From assembly GCF_007829885.1 (NCBI RefSeq), contig NZ_VIWW01000001.1:6076001-6140000 (forward strand): DNA of 64,000 bases, read 5' to 3'. This DNA comes from Streptomyces brevispora (GTDB taxonomy: Bacteria > Actinomycetota > Actinomycetes > Streptomycetales > Streptomycetaceae). Positions 9,417 to 16,869 of the stretch are shown one piece after another. Numbering within the stretch: the stretch's first letter is position 1; each line of letters begins with the position of its first letter. A program made the translations under genes and the position numbers. The notes under the pieces were generated by a model, which saw only the letters and a program-made list of their open reading frames with translations, did not search any database and was not told the DNA's origin.

Positions 9417-10274
9417 CTAGCCGTTCAGATCGGCCGGGAACGCACCCGCCGCCAGCGCCGTGCCGAGGAACCCGCGCCCCAGCTCGGTCAGACGGGCCAC
9501 GCCCGCGCCGCCGAGATGCTCGTACGGAGCCAGGTCCATCCGGTCCGTGGCCTCCTCCAGGCCGGTCCGCAGCGCGATGCCCGCCTCCGTCAACTTGTCC
9601 TCGGCGGTGAGCAGTCCGCGATCGCGCAGCCGTGCGGAGGCGTCCTCCCAGTCGCCGCGGCACCATCCACGGGTGGCCAGGATCAGGCGCGGCGACATGC
9701 CCTTGCCGGTGGCGGTGTGGCTGACCAGGGCCTCGACCGGGTCGAGACCGGCCGCCAGGAGCGCGGCGAGGTGGGCGTCACCGCGGTGCTCACGCAGCAG
9801 CGTCGCGGCATGCCAGTACGCCAGGTGCGGCTGCTCGGGCACCGGGAGATCGGCGTGCGCCGCGTACAACGGCCGGGCGTGTCGCGTGCAGCCCTCGGCC
9901 GCGCGCAGTGCCAGCCGTGCGGCCTCGGCCAGTTCGGGGGAGGCGATGGTCTCCTCGCCGAGGAGCCGGCGCAGCGTCGAGTCGGCGGCACGCAGCCGCG
10001 CCGCCAGCACGGCCTCGGGTGTGGCGATGTCCCAGACGGCGGGCAGGTGCGCGGCCACGAGTGCGTGGTTGAAGTTGTAGAAGGTCGCGGTGACCGTTCC
10101 CGGGCCGACGGCACCCAGAGCGGCCGCACGTGCGACGAAGTACGCGGCGGAGGAGTCGGTGATCCCGATCCCCGCGAGTTCCTTGCCGAGGTCGGGGGAG
10201 AAGTAGATCGTGGAGTGCAACGGGTTGAGGGCGTTGTGGCAGCGGCGTCCGGCACGGGGCGGCAGAGTACTCAT
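9417..10274 (-). CDS. SCO6745 family protein
   Basis: Protein of 285 residues matching the actinobacterial family typified by SCO6745, which is annotated as helix-turn-helix-like but has no established function. It is mostly alpha-helical and alanine-rich. Conserved-looking stretches are LNPLHSTIYFSPDLGKELAG near the start, FYNFNHALV, and a C-terminal LTELGRGFLGTALAAGAFP. No signal peptide or membrane helix is seen. It runs divergently from the AraC-type gene at 10408, and the two promoters share about 130 bases. The identification is from memory. Confidence 0.75.
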   Translation of the reverse strand: MSTLPPRAGRRCHNALNPLHSTIYFSPDLGKELAGIGITDSSAAYFVARAAALGAVGPGTVTATFYNFNHALVAAHLPAVWDIATPEAVLAARLRAADSTLRRLLGEETIASPELAEAARLALRAAEGCTRHARPLYAAHADLPVPEQPHLAYWHAATLLREHRGDAHLAALLAAGLDPVEALVSHTATGKGMSPRLILATRGWCRGDWEDASARLRDRGLLTAEDKLTEAGIALRTGLEEATDRMDLAPYEHLGGAGVARLTELGRGFLGTALAAGAFPADLNG

Positions 10275-10407
10275 ACCCGCACGCTACCGACTGGTCGGTA
10301 CGGGCCGGAACTCCGGGCAACAGTGAAGTGCGTCGCAGCCCGCCCTGGCAGAAATGGTGGGGAACCCGTCATTGCGGCCATCCTGGCGGCGGCCCAGGAT
10401 GGCAGGC

Positions 10408-10833
10408 ATGAAGCTGCGATCCACTCGCCGTGAACCGTTGCGCGAGGTTCAGCACTGGATCACCGAGCACCCCGGCGACGATCTGTCCGTCGAGGCACTC
10501 GCCGCCCGCGCCCGGCTCTCGCCGCGCCACTTCGCCCGCGCGTTCCGGGCCGAGACCGGTATGACACCCGGCCGGTACGTCGACCTCGTCCGTCTCGAAC
10601 AGGCCCGCAGGCTCCTGGAGAACACCTCCGACGGTGTCTCCGGTATCTCGCGGGCGTGCGGCTACGGAACGCCGGAGGCGATGCGCCGCGCGTTCGTCAG
10701 GGCGCTGGGCACCGCGCCCGCCGAGTACCGCAGACGGTTCAGCCACCGGCCGACGGGCGAACCCGCCGGCCTGCGTGCGGGCGAGTCCGTGGCCCGCCTC
10801 TGCTCCACCGAACCCGCCACCATCAGTCACTGA
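10408..10833 (+). CDS. Stand-alone AraC-type DNA-binding domain protein
   Basis: Protein of 141 residues consisting almost entirely of a two-helix-turn-helix AraC domain (VEALAARARLSPRHFARAFR, then GVSGISRACGYGTPEAMRRA and RALGTAPAEYRRRF). It closely resembles the C-terminal half of GlxA-type regulators, which normally carry an N-terminal DJ-1/PfpI domain. Here that domain is a separate gene 21 bases downstream. AGGA lies eight bases before ATG 10408; in-frame ATGs at 10399 and 10354 are alternatives. The pair probably acts together as a split GlxA-like regulator. Confidence 0.85.
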   Translation: MKLRSTRREPLREVQHWITEHPGDDLSVEALAARARLSPRHFARAFRAETGMTPGRYVDLVRLEQARRLLENTSDGVSGISRACGYGTPEAMRRAFVRALGTAPAEYRRRFSHRPTGEPAGLRAGESVARLCSTEPATISH

Positions 10834-10854
10834 CCCGAAGGCAGGCAGCCACTC

Positions 10855-11490
10855 ATGCAGATCGCCATCGTCCTCTTCGACCGCTTCACCGCGCTCGACG
10901 CCGTCGGACCGTACGAGATCCTGTCCCGCGCCCCCGGCGCCGAGACCGTCTTCGTCGCCGAACGGACAGGTCCCGTGCGCAACGACTCCGGCAGCCTGTC
11001 ACTGGTCGCCGACCGGACGCTCGACGACGTCCCGGTACCCGATCTGGTGATCGTTCCCGGCGGCCCGGGGCAGAGCGCCCAGATGGAGAACGAGACACTG
11101 CTCGGCTGGCTGCGCAACGCCGATGCCACCAGCACCTGGACGACCTCCGTCTGCACCGGCTCGCTGCTGCTCGCGGCCGCCGGACTCCTGAAGGGGCGGC
11201 GAGGCACCTCGCACTGGCTCGCCCTCGAGACACTGAAGGACTACGGGGTCGAGCCGACCGGTGAACGTGTCGTCATCGACGGCAAGTACGTCACGGCCGC
11301 AGGCGTCTCGTCCGGCATCGACATGGGCCTCACCCTGCTCGGCCGGATCGCGGGCGACCGGCACGCCCAGTCGGTTCAACTGCTGACCGAGTACGACCCG
11401 CAGCCGCCGTACGACGCCGGATCCCCCGAGAAGGCGCCGGCCGACATGGTCGAGGAGTGGCGCGCCAAGAGCCGCTTCATCCTGCGATAG
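10855..11490 (+). CDS. DJ-1/PfpI family protein
   Basis: Protein of 211 residues with the DJ-1/PfpI class I amidotransferase-like fold. It starts with IAIVLFDRFTALDAVGPYEI; the nucleophile elbow is TTSVCTGSLLLA with C100, and LVIVPGGPG and GVSSGIDMGLTLLGR are typical of the GlxA/isonitrile-hydratase branch. That branch includes isonitrile hydratase and regulatory sensor domains. Its position directly after a stand-alone AraC domain suggests it is the sensor half of a divided regulator or an enzyme controlled by it. The C-terminal WRAKSRFILR tail is also typical. Confidence 0.88.
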   Translation: MQIAIVLFDRFTALDAVGPYEILSRAPGAETVFVAERTGPVRNDSGSLSLVADRTLDDVPVPDLVIVPGGPGQSAQMENETLLGWLRNADATSTWTTSVCTGSLLLAAAGLLKGRRGTSHWLALETLKDYGVEPTGERVVIDGKYVTAAGVSSGIDMGLTLLGRIAGDRHAQSVQLLTEYDPQPPYDAGSPEKAPADMVEEWRAKSRFILR

Positions 11491-11514
11491 CGGTCGGGCC
11501 CGGGGCGGCCGGAC

Positions 11515-11584
11515 GAAACGGGAAGCGGTCACGCCGGGAACGGCCAGGTGAAACGGGAAGCGCTCACGCCTGGGACGGCCAGGT
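11515..11584. repeat. Tandem 35-bp duplication over a gene end
   Basis: Two adjacent 35-base units (11515-11549 and 11550-11584) differ at three positions. The second unit contains the last codons and stop of the crotonase gene, and the first repeats them beyond the stop. This looks like a local duplication of the 3' end of the gene. Confidence 0.8.
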
Positions 11585-12322
11585 GAAGCTTGGCGCGCGC
11601 CGTTCCAGGAAAGCGGCGACCCCCTCCGCGGTGTCGCCGCTGCGGCGCGCCTGGTCCGCCCAATGGGCGTCCCGGTCCTCGCGCCCCGCGGCGAACTCCT
11701 TCGCGGCCGCCTGGGTCAACTGCGAACGGGACACCAGGACCCGTACATACGCCTCGACCCGCTTGTCCAGCTCGCCGGCGGGCAGCACCTCATCGACCAG
11801 ACCGGTCCGCAGCGCCCGGTCCGTACCGATCAGCTCGCCGGAGAACAGCAGGTGCTTCGCCGTCGCCGGCCCCGTCAGCGCGACCAGCCGACGGGTCGAC
11901 GACGCGGCGTAGACGATCCCGAGCTTGGCCGGTGTCACGCCGAACGACGCGCCCTCCTCGGCGAACCGCAGATCGCAGGCGGCCGCCAACTGGCTTCCCC
12001 CGCCCACGCAGTAGCCGCGCACCGCGGCGAGCGTCGGCCGGGGGAAGGCGGCCAGCGCCTCCTCGGCCGCCACCGCCAGACCCTGCGGGGCACCCGCGGG
12101 GTCGCCGAGCGAGGAGATGTCCGCACCGGCGCAGAAGGTGTCCCCGGCGCCCGTCAGTACCAGCGCACGCACCGAGGAGTCGGCGGCCAGCGCTTCGAGC
12201 AGCACGGGCAGCGACTGCCACATCGCGGCCGTCAGCGCGTTGCGCTTGGCGGGGTTGCTGATCACGACGGTGGCGACGCCGCCCGCGACGGTGTGCTCCA
12301 GCCGGGGTTCCGTACGGTCCAT
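11564..12322 (-). CDS. Enoyl-CoA hydratase/isomerase (crotonase) family protein lacking usual acids
   Basis: Crotonase-fold protein of 252 residues. CoA-binding and oxyanion-hole regions are recognisable (CAGADISSLGDP and GYCVGGGSQLAAACDLRF). The two glutamates that catalyse hydration in enoyl-CoA hydratase are absent by alignment: the first, in GGGCEL of the rat enzyme, is Gln111 here, and the second, in PEILLG, is Pro131. A true hydratase is therefore unlikely; isomerase, decarboxylase, thioesterase or hydrolase activity on a CoA ester is possible. ATG 12322 begins MDRTEPRLEH; an upstream extension is possible but unneeded. It converges with the DJ-1 gene. Confidence 0.85.
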   Translation of the reverse strand: MDRTEPRLEHTVAGGVATVVISNPAKRNALTAAMWQSLPVLLEALAADSSVRALVLTGAGDTFCAGADISSLGDPAGAPQGLAVAAEEALAAFPRPTLAAVRGYCVGGGSQLAAACDLRFAEEGASFGVTPAKLGIVYAASSTRRLVALTGPATAKHLLFSGELIGTDRALRTGLVDEVLPAGELDKRVEAYVRVLVSRSQLTQAAAKEFAAGREDRDAHWADQARRSGDTAEGVAAFLERRAPSFTWPSQA

Positions 12323-12402
12323 GCGCCGGATGCTATCCCTACCGTTCGAACCTATGATCAAGAAGGGGTCGCGAAGCAGGCACGCATCCCGAGGAGCTTC
12401 TG

Positions 12403-12682
12403 GTGGCCGATCCCGAACAAGAAGGCAGGAGGCTCAGCCGCAGTTTCAGCGGTCTCGCACTGCTCGGCGCTCTCCTGGTCGTCGCCGGTCTGGTCGGTCT
12501 CGTCTACACCGGCGTCGCGACGCTCACCTCTCGGACTCATCGCGATCGGTGTGGGAGGCCGCCGGATCGTCTCGATGGTCTCGGACCGAATGGCGCCCGC
12601 GGGAGGGGCGGCCCGGGGCGAGCGGGACCGGTCTTCAGGAGACGAGTCTTCAGGAGACGAGCAGAATCGGTCCGACAGCTGA
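12403..12682 (+). pseudogene. HdeD-like (DUF308) membrane protein gene with its middle deleted
   Basis: The start is convincing: GAGGAG six bases before GTG 12403, then MADPEQEGRRLSRSFSGLAL and a first membrane helix (LLGALLVVAGLVGLVYTGVATL) up to about 12525. Directly afterwards the coding sense moves to another frame, which reads GLIAIGVGGRRIVSMVSDRM and stops at 12682. From memory, these match the first and last parts of HdeD-family proteins of roughly 200 residues, so about 140-150 central residues are missing and the join shifts the frame. The first frame runs on without a stop into the ATPase gene downstream, so a fused product is formally possible. Confidence 0.65.
12631..12660. repeat. 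15-bp tandem repeat
   Basis: GTCTTCAGGAGACGA occurs twice head to tail inside the tail of the decayed HdeD-like gene, adding five codons (SSGDE) in that frame. Confidence 0.85.
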
Positions 12683-12816
12683 CGCACCCACAGTTATCCG
12701 GTCAAGTTCCGTCGATAGAAGTCGACTTCTGCTCAGTGGTACGGACCGGACCAACTACGCCCCGCACCCTGTACTCGACGTGCAGTCACCATCGAGTGGA
12801 GAGCGGGTACCGGTCT

Positions 12817-13272
12817 ATGGAGAGCCGCGGGAGTGTCCCCGCCAGGCCCGTGTCGTACGAAGGGGTCTGGCGGTTCACCGCCCCGGCCACGGACGTCTCC
12901 GTACCCCAGGCCCGGCACGCCGTACGCGATCTGCTGGACCGCCAGGGCGTACCGCTGGACGAAGACATCGCCCAGGGGCTGCTGCTCATCGTCTCCGAGC
13001 TGGTCACCAACGCCGTGAAGCATGCGGCTCTGCTCTCCCCGGAGCTCGCCGTGGAGGTGGCTGTGGGTGCCGAATGGATCAGGGTGTCCGTCGAGGACAA
13101 CCATCCCTACCGCCCGACGGCGCTGGAGACCGACTACGCGCAGACGGGCGGGCGCGGACTGTTGCTGGTCCGGGAAATCACCCGGGAGGCGGGCGGGGCC
13201 TGCGACGTGGCGCACACCGCAGGCGGCGGAAAGGTCATCTGGGCGGCGCTTCCGCTCACCGTGGGCCCCTGA
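12817..13272 (+). CDS. ATP-binding protein, RsbW-like anti-sigma/HATPase_c_2
   Basis: Protein of 151 residues with a single GHKL ATPase domain of the anti-sigma-factor type common in Streptomyces. The N box is LIVSELVTNAVKHA, the G1 box SVEDNHPYRP and the G2 box GGRGLLLVREIT, with the C-terminal GGGKVIWAALPL. Such proteins phosphorylate anti-sigma-factor antagonists and bind sigma factors; the partner is not visible nearby. ATG 12817 is chosen by similarity to family N-termini (SYEGVWRFTAPATDVSVPQA); the best Shine-Dalgarno match (GGAGAG) is somewhat distant. Confidence 0.85.
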   Translation: MESRGSVPARPVSYEGVWRFTAPATDVSVPQARHAVRDLLDRQGVPLDEDIAQGLLLIVSELVTNAVKHAALLSPELAVEVAVGAEWIRVSVEDNHPYRPTALETDYAQTGGRGLLLVREITREAGGACDVAHTAGGGKVIWAALPLTVGP

Positions 13273-13306
13273 CCCCTCCGCCGCGCTTCCGCGCCGACGG
13301 CTGTTG

Positions 13307-13900
13307 CTACCAGCCCGCAGCCGGGCCGGTCAGCTCGCGGATCGCGGGCCGGGCGGCATCCAGTACCGTCATGAACCAGGCCGAGAACGGCGCCCTGGCA
13401 TGCCGTTCGGCCAGCTCCTCCGCCGATACGAAGGCCGTCTCGCCCACCTCCTCCGGATCCGGCCGCAGCTGCTCCTGCGCCATGCCCACGAAGAGATGGT
13501 TGAACTCCTGCTCCACCAGACCCGATGCGGGGTCCGGGTGGTTGTACCGGACGGTGCCCGCCTCGGCCAGCAGCGAGGGGGAGATGCCCAGTTCCTCGTG
13601 CGTCCGCCGGGCGGCGGCGGCGAAGGGCGCCTCGCCCGGATACGGGTGACCGCAACAGGTGTTGGACCAGACGCCGGGGGAGTGGTACTTGCCCAGGGCG
13701 CGCCGCTGCAGCAGCAGCCGGCCCTGCTCGTCGAACAGGAACACCGAGAAGGCCCGGTGCAGTTGACCGGGTGCCTGGTGGGCGGCGAGCTTCTCCGCCG
13801 TGCCGATGGTGGTGCCGTTCTCGTCGACCAGTTCGAGCATGATCGCGTCTGCTGAGCCGTCCGACGAGGTGTTCGCCGCGGTGGCTGGTGTGGTCGGCAT
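13307..13900 (-). CDS. idi: Isopentenyl-diphosphate delta-isomerase, type I
   Basis: Nudix-fold enzyme of 197 residues that interconverts isopentenyl and dimethylallyl diphosphate, supplying both C5 units for terpenoids. The catalytic cysteine region is WSNTCCGHPYPGE (C83 is the likely acid/base cysteine), the Nudix-like helix is RRTHEELGI (E102/E103), and LVEQEFNHLFVG carries the second acidic pair. GAAGGA lies five bases before ATG 13900; an ATG two codons upstream has no advantage. It stands alone, about 10 kb from the hopanoid operon, which it would feed with allylic substrate. Confidence 0.95.
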   Translation of the reverse strand: MPTTPATAANTSSDGSADAIMLELVDENGTTIGTAEKLAAHQAPGQLHRAFSVFLFDEQGRLLLQRRALGKYHSPGVWSNTCCGHPYPGEAPFAAAARRTHEELGISPSLLAEAGTVRYNHPDPASGLVEQEFNHLFVGMAQEQLRPDPEEVGETAFVSAEELAERHARAPFSAWFMTVLDAARPAIRELTGPAAGW

Positions 13901-14049
13901 ACCCATCCTTCGCTGTGGTCCCGGCCCCGTGCGCCGGTCCCGTCGAGTCTGCTCAAGTCTGCCGTACAAAAGCGGCTTGTCCGCACTTCGGGTCCTGGCA
14001 TGTCCGGTCCTGCCGGGCCACGCGGGCGCGGCAGGACCGGACGGGCGCG

Positions 14050-14646
14050 TCAGACCCCGAACGCGGCCGGGTACTGAATCGTGCCCCGGGGAACCGGCCC
14101 GGAATCATCGAGGACCAGCGCCATCATCGCCTCGTCCGGCACCTCGAAGCCCGGCCGGATTCCGTACCGCGACGCGGGCACGAAGCCGAACCTCGGGTAG
14201 TACTCGGGATGGCCGAGCACCAGGACCAGTGGCTCCGGGCGCAGTCGCGCCGCATCGAGCAGGGCCCGCACGACGGCCTGCCCAGCGCCCCGGCGTTGGT
14301 GCTCCGGAGCCGTGGCCACCGGGGCCAGTGCCAGCGCCGGTGCGCCCCCGACCAGGCAGCGGGTCAGCAAGGCGTGGGCGGCCACGGATCCGTCGGCCGC
14401 CTCGGCGACGTAGGAGAGCCCGGGCAGCCATGCCTGGGGATCGTCGCGCAACGCGTCGACCAGACGGGCCTCCGCGTCCGTCGGGAACGCCGCGGCGTTG
14501 ACCGCGTACACCGCGCCGGTGTCCGCCGCCGTCTCGGGACGGGTCGTCCAGCGGGTGGTGCCGTCACCGGAAAGGGGCTGCTCCGGCTCGCGGTCGTGCG
14601 GGGAGCGGGACGGTTCCTCGTGCTTGGATTCTTTGCTGTCGGTCAA
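14050..14646 (-). CDS. GNAT N-acetyltransferase, YhbS-like
   Basis: Acetyltransferase of 198 residues in the GCN5-related (YhbS/COG3153) group. The acetyl-CoA-binding motif A is LALAPVATAPEHQRRGAGQA, followed by VLVLGHPEYYPRFGFVPA, a segment typical of this subgroup. The first 35 residues are charged and probably disordered. The start is TTG 14646, with AAGGG about nine bases upstream. The acceptor substrate cannot be deduced. Confidence 0.85.
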   Translation of the reverse strand: MTDSKESKHEEPSRSPHDREPEQPLSGDGTTRWTTRPETAADTGAVYAVNAAAFPTDAEARLVDALRDDPQAWLPGLSYVAEAADGSVAAHALLTRCLVGGAPALALAPVATAPEHQRRGAGQAVVRALLDAARLRPEPLVLVLGHPEYYPRFGFVPASRYGIRPGFEVPDEAMMALVLDDSGPVPRGTIQYPAAFGV

Positions 14647-14710
14647 CGTGGGAAACCCTTGGGTGCATGGGCTCCGGCCGACGTGCCGACTCGGTGAGAG
14701 CCGGGGAGCG

Positions 14711-14779
14711 CTAGCCGGGGACCCTGGAGTCGGAACCGGACCGGATGGTGCGCCGGGCAGGCGCCGTCTCGGCGGTCAT
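14711..14779 (-). CDS. Possible 22-residue ORF upstream of the GNAT gene
   Basis: ATG 14779 has a good GAGGAG nine bases upstream and reads 22 codons (MTAETAPARRTIRSGSDSRV...) to TAG at 14711, 64 bases before the acetyltransferase start. It could be a leader peptide, a small protein or chance. No homologue is recalled. Confidence 0.3.
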   Translation of the reverse strand: MTAETAPARRTIRSGSDSRVPG

Positions 14780-14873
14780 CAGCCCCAGCTCCTCTCTCGG
14801 ACACAACACTCACGCGGGCAGAGGCTCGTACGCCTCCGCGAAAACCCTACACCGCCGGATATCTCGCCCCAGG

Positions 14874-15815
14874 TCAGCGGCAGAGTCTCGCCTCGTGCTC
14901 GGCATGCCCGCTGGGCTCCAGCTGGAAGGTGCAGTGCTCGACATCGAAGTGGTCGCCGAGACAGCCCTGCAGTTCGTGGAGGAGCTTCTCGTGCCCGATC
15001 GAGTCGAGCAGTTCCTGGTGCACCACGACATGGGCGGAGAGCACCGGCATGCCGGAGGTGATCGTCCAGGCGTGGAGGTCATGGACGTCCAGCACCCCGG
15101 GCAGGGCCGTGATGTGGTCGCGCACCTCACCCATGTCGACCCCCTTGGGCGCCGACTCCAGCAGAACGTTCAGGGTCTCCCTGAGCAGCCTCACCGTACG
15201 CGGAACGATCATGAGCCCGATGAGCAGCGAGGCGATCGGGTCCGCAGCCTGCCAGCCGGTGGCCAGGATGATGCCCGCCGAGACCAGCACGGTCATCGAA
15301 CCGAGGGTGTCCGCGAGCACCTCCAGATAGGCGCCCCGCACATTGAGGCTGTCCTTCTGCCCGCGCATCAGCAGCGACAGCGACACCATGTTCGCCACCA
15401 GGCCGACCAGGGCGAAGGCGATCGTCAGCCCGCCCCTGGTCTCGGCCGGGTTGACGAAGCGATCCACCGCCTCGAACAGGAGATAGCCGCCGACCCCGAG
15501 CAGCAGCAGACAGTTGGCGAGTGCGGCGAGGATCTCGGCGCGGGCGTAGCCGAAGGTCCGGTTCGGTCCGGCCGGCTTGTTGGCGAAGTGGATCGCCAGC
15601 AGGGCCATGCCGAGGCCCAGCGAGTCGGTCGCCATATGGGCCGCGTCGGCGATCAGCGCGAGGGAGCCGGACAGCAGCCCCCCGACGATCTCCGTGACCG
15701 TCACGGCCAGCGTGATGCCCAGCGCGATCCGCAACCGCCCCTGGTACGCGGCGGCCGCGGTACCGGTGGGTGCGGGTCCGCCGTGCGTATGTCCGTGATC
15801 GTGCCCAGCCCCCAT
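14874..15815 (-). CDS. Cation diffusion facilitator (CDF) family transporter
   Basis: Zinc/cobalt-type proton antiporter of 313 residues. A His-rich N-terminus (HDHGHTHGG) precedes six membrane helices. The transport-site motifs are ADAAHMATDSLG (helix II) and LEVLADTLGSMTV (helix V), giving the expected Asp/His coordination. The C-terminal cytoplasmic domain (DVHDLHAWTITSGM, AHVVVHQ, FDVEHCTFQLE) has the regulatory metal-binding fold. GGGAGG lies seven bases before ATG 15815. No metal regulator is adjacent. Confidence 0.93.
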   Translation of the reverse strand: MGAGHDHGHTHGGPAPTGTAAAAYQGRLRIALGITLAVTVTEIVGGLLSGSLALIADAAHMATDSLGLGMALLAIHFANKPAGPNRTFGYARAEILAALANCLLLLGVGGYLLFEAVDRFVNPAETRGGLTIAFALVGLVANMVSLSLLMRGQKDSLNVRGAYLEVLADTLGSMTVLVSAGIILATGWQAADPIASLLIGLMIVPRTVRLLRETLNVLLESAPKGVDMGEVRDHITALPGVLDVHDLHAWTITSGMPVLSAHVVVHQELLDSIGHEKLLHELQGCLGDHFDVEHCTFQLEPSGHAEHEARLCR

Positions 15816-15923
15816 GGGGACGCCTCCCGGTCGTCTCGCGGACTCGGGCGCGATCGGCCCGAGCAATGCCAGTGAACTACGGGTGGGGGGTATCGGGCAA
15901 CACGGTACTGAACACCGTTGCCA

Positions 15924-15963
15924 ACTGCTCTGACCTGCGGAAATGACCGCAGGTCAGAGCAGT
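15924..15963 (-). terminator. 17-bp hairpin downstream of galE
   Basis: Perfect arms ACTGCTCTGACCTGCGG (15924-15940) and its complement (15947-15963), with loop AAATGA, lie 21 bases past the galE stop. Confidence 0.8.
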
Positions 15964-15983
15964 GGACCGGTCGGAGGGGCGGC

Positions 15984-16643
15984 TCATCGGGCGGACTCGG
16001 CGGGGTGGCGACGCAGTCGGCCCTGCCAGGCCGACGCGACCATCTCGCGCACCCCGCGCCGGGCCGCCCAGCCCAGTTCCCCGGAGATCCGGTCACAGGA
16101 GTCCGACAGTTCCGGCTCGGCCGCGCCCGCCACGTTGAAGTACCGCAGGCAGCCGGTGGACAGCCCGTGTGCCTGCCCGGCCGCCCGCACCAGCCACTCC
16201 CCGGCGAGCTTGGTCTCCCCGTACGGGTTGATCGGGACGCAGGGAGCCTCCTCGGTGATCAACTCCGCCTCCGGTACGCCGTACACCGCGGCCGAGGAGG
16301 AGAACAGGAAGCTCCGCACCCCGGCGGCCGCGACGGCCTCCAGGGGGACGGTCAGCCCGCCGATGTTCTCCCGGTAGTACAGGAGCGGCTTTTCGACGGA
16401 TTCGCCGACCTGCTTCTTCGCCGCGAGATGGATCACACCGGTCACCGCGTGCCCCGCCAGCACCCGGTCCAGCAGTGCGCGGTCGGCCGTCGAGCCCCGG
16501 ACCAGCGGGACCCCGGCCGGCAGCCGGTCCGGGTCGCCCGTCGAAAGGTCGTCGAGCACGACCACCCGCTCCCCGGCCCCCTCCATGGCCCGCACCACAT
16601 GTGCCCCGATATATCCCGCTCCGCCTGTGATCAGCCAAGTCAT
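15984..16643 (-). CDS. galE: UDP-glucose 4-epimerase-like protein, internally deleted
   Basis: Short-chain epimerase related to GalE, but only 219 residues against a usual 320-330. The N-terminal NAD fold is intact (TGGAGYIG at 6-13, FSSSAAVYG with Ser115-117, and Y141xxxK145). The sequence follows GalE to RYFNVAGAAEPELSD at about residue 181, then jumps straight to a C-terminal segment (DRISGELGWAARRGVREMV) that normally lies about 105 residues later. The join is in frame. The lost part includes most of the sugar-nucleotide-binding domain, so activity is doubtful although cofactor binding could remain. It is divergent from the glycan operon at 16870, where it would plausibly have supplied UDP-galactose. 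Confidence 0.85.
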   Translation of the reverse strand: MTWLITGGAGYIGAHVVRAMEGAGERVVVLDDLSTGDPDRLPAGVPLVRGSTADRALLDRVLAGHAVTGVIHLAAKKQVGESVEKPLLYYRENIGGLTVPLEAVAAAGVRSFLFSSSAAVYGVPEAELITEEAPCVPINPYGETKLAGEWLVRAAGQAHGLSTGCLRYFNVAGAAEPELSDSCDRISGELGWAARRGVREMVASAWQGRLRRHPAESAR

Positions 16644-16869
16644 GCGGGTCGGACTAGGTCCATCCCGCCGCGTTTTGTCAGGCGAGGCGGCCATCGACGA
16701 TGATGATCGCGGGCGGCGCCGCATGATCCCGGTCCGCCCGGAACGGAGCATAAACGGGCAGTGAACTCCCGCTTCCGTTCATCCGATAGCCTCTGCCGAC
16801 ATGCCGCCGGCCCGCATCGGGCCGTGCCGTCGCGCGCCGACCCGTGTCAGCACCAAGGAGTGAGTTCGT

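Noticed and set aside
7135..10433. Long plus-strand frames over tex and the SCO6745-family gene
   Set aside because: They are composition shadows; both minus-strand proteins are recognisable.
12403..13272. A single 289-residue gene from GTG 12403 through the ATPase
   Set aside because: The first 45 codons match a membrane-protein start and the region 12540-12816 in that frame is unlike protein; the ATPase has its own family-typical start. Kept only as a possible accidental fusion.
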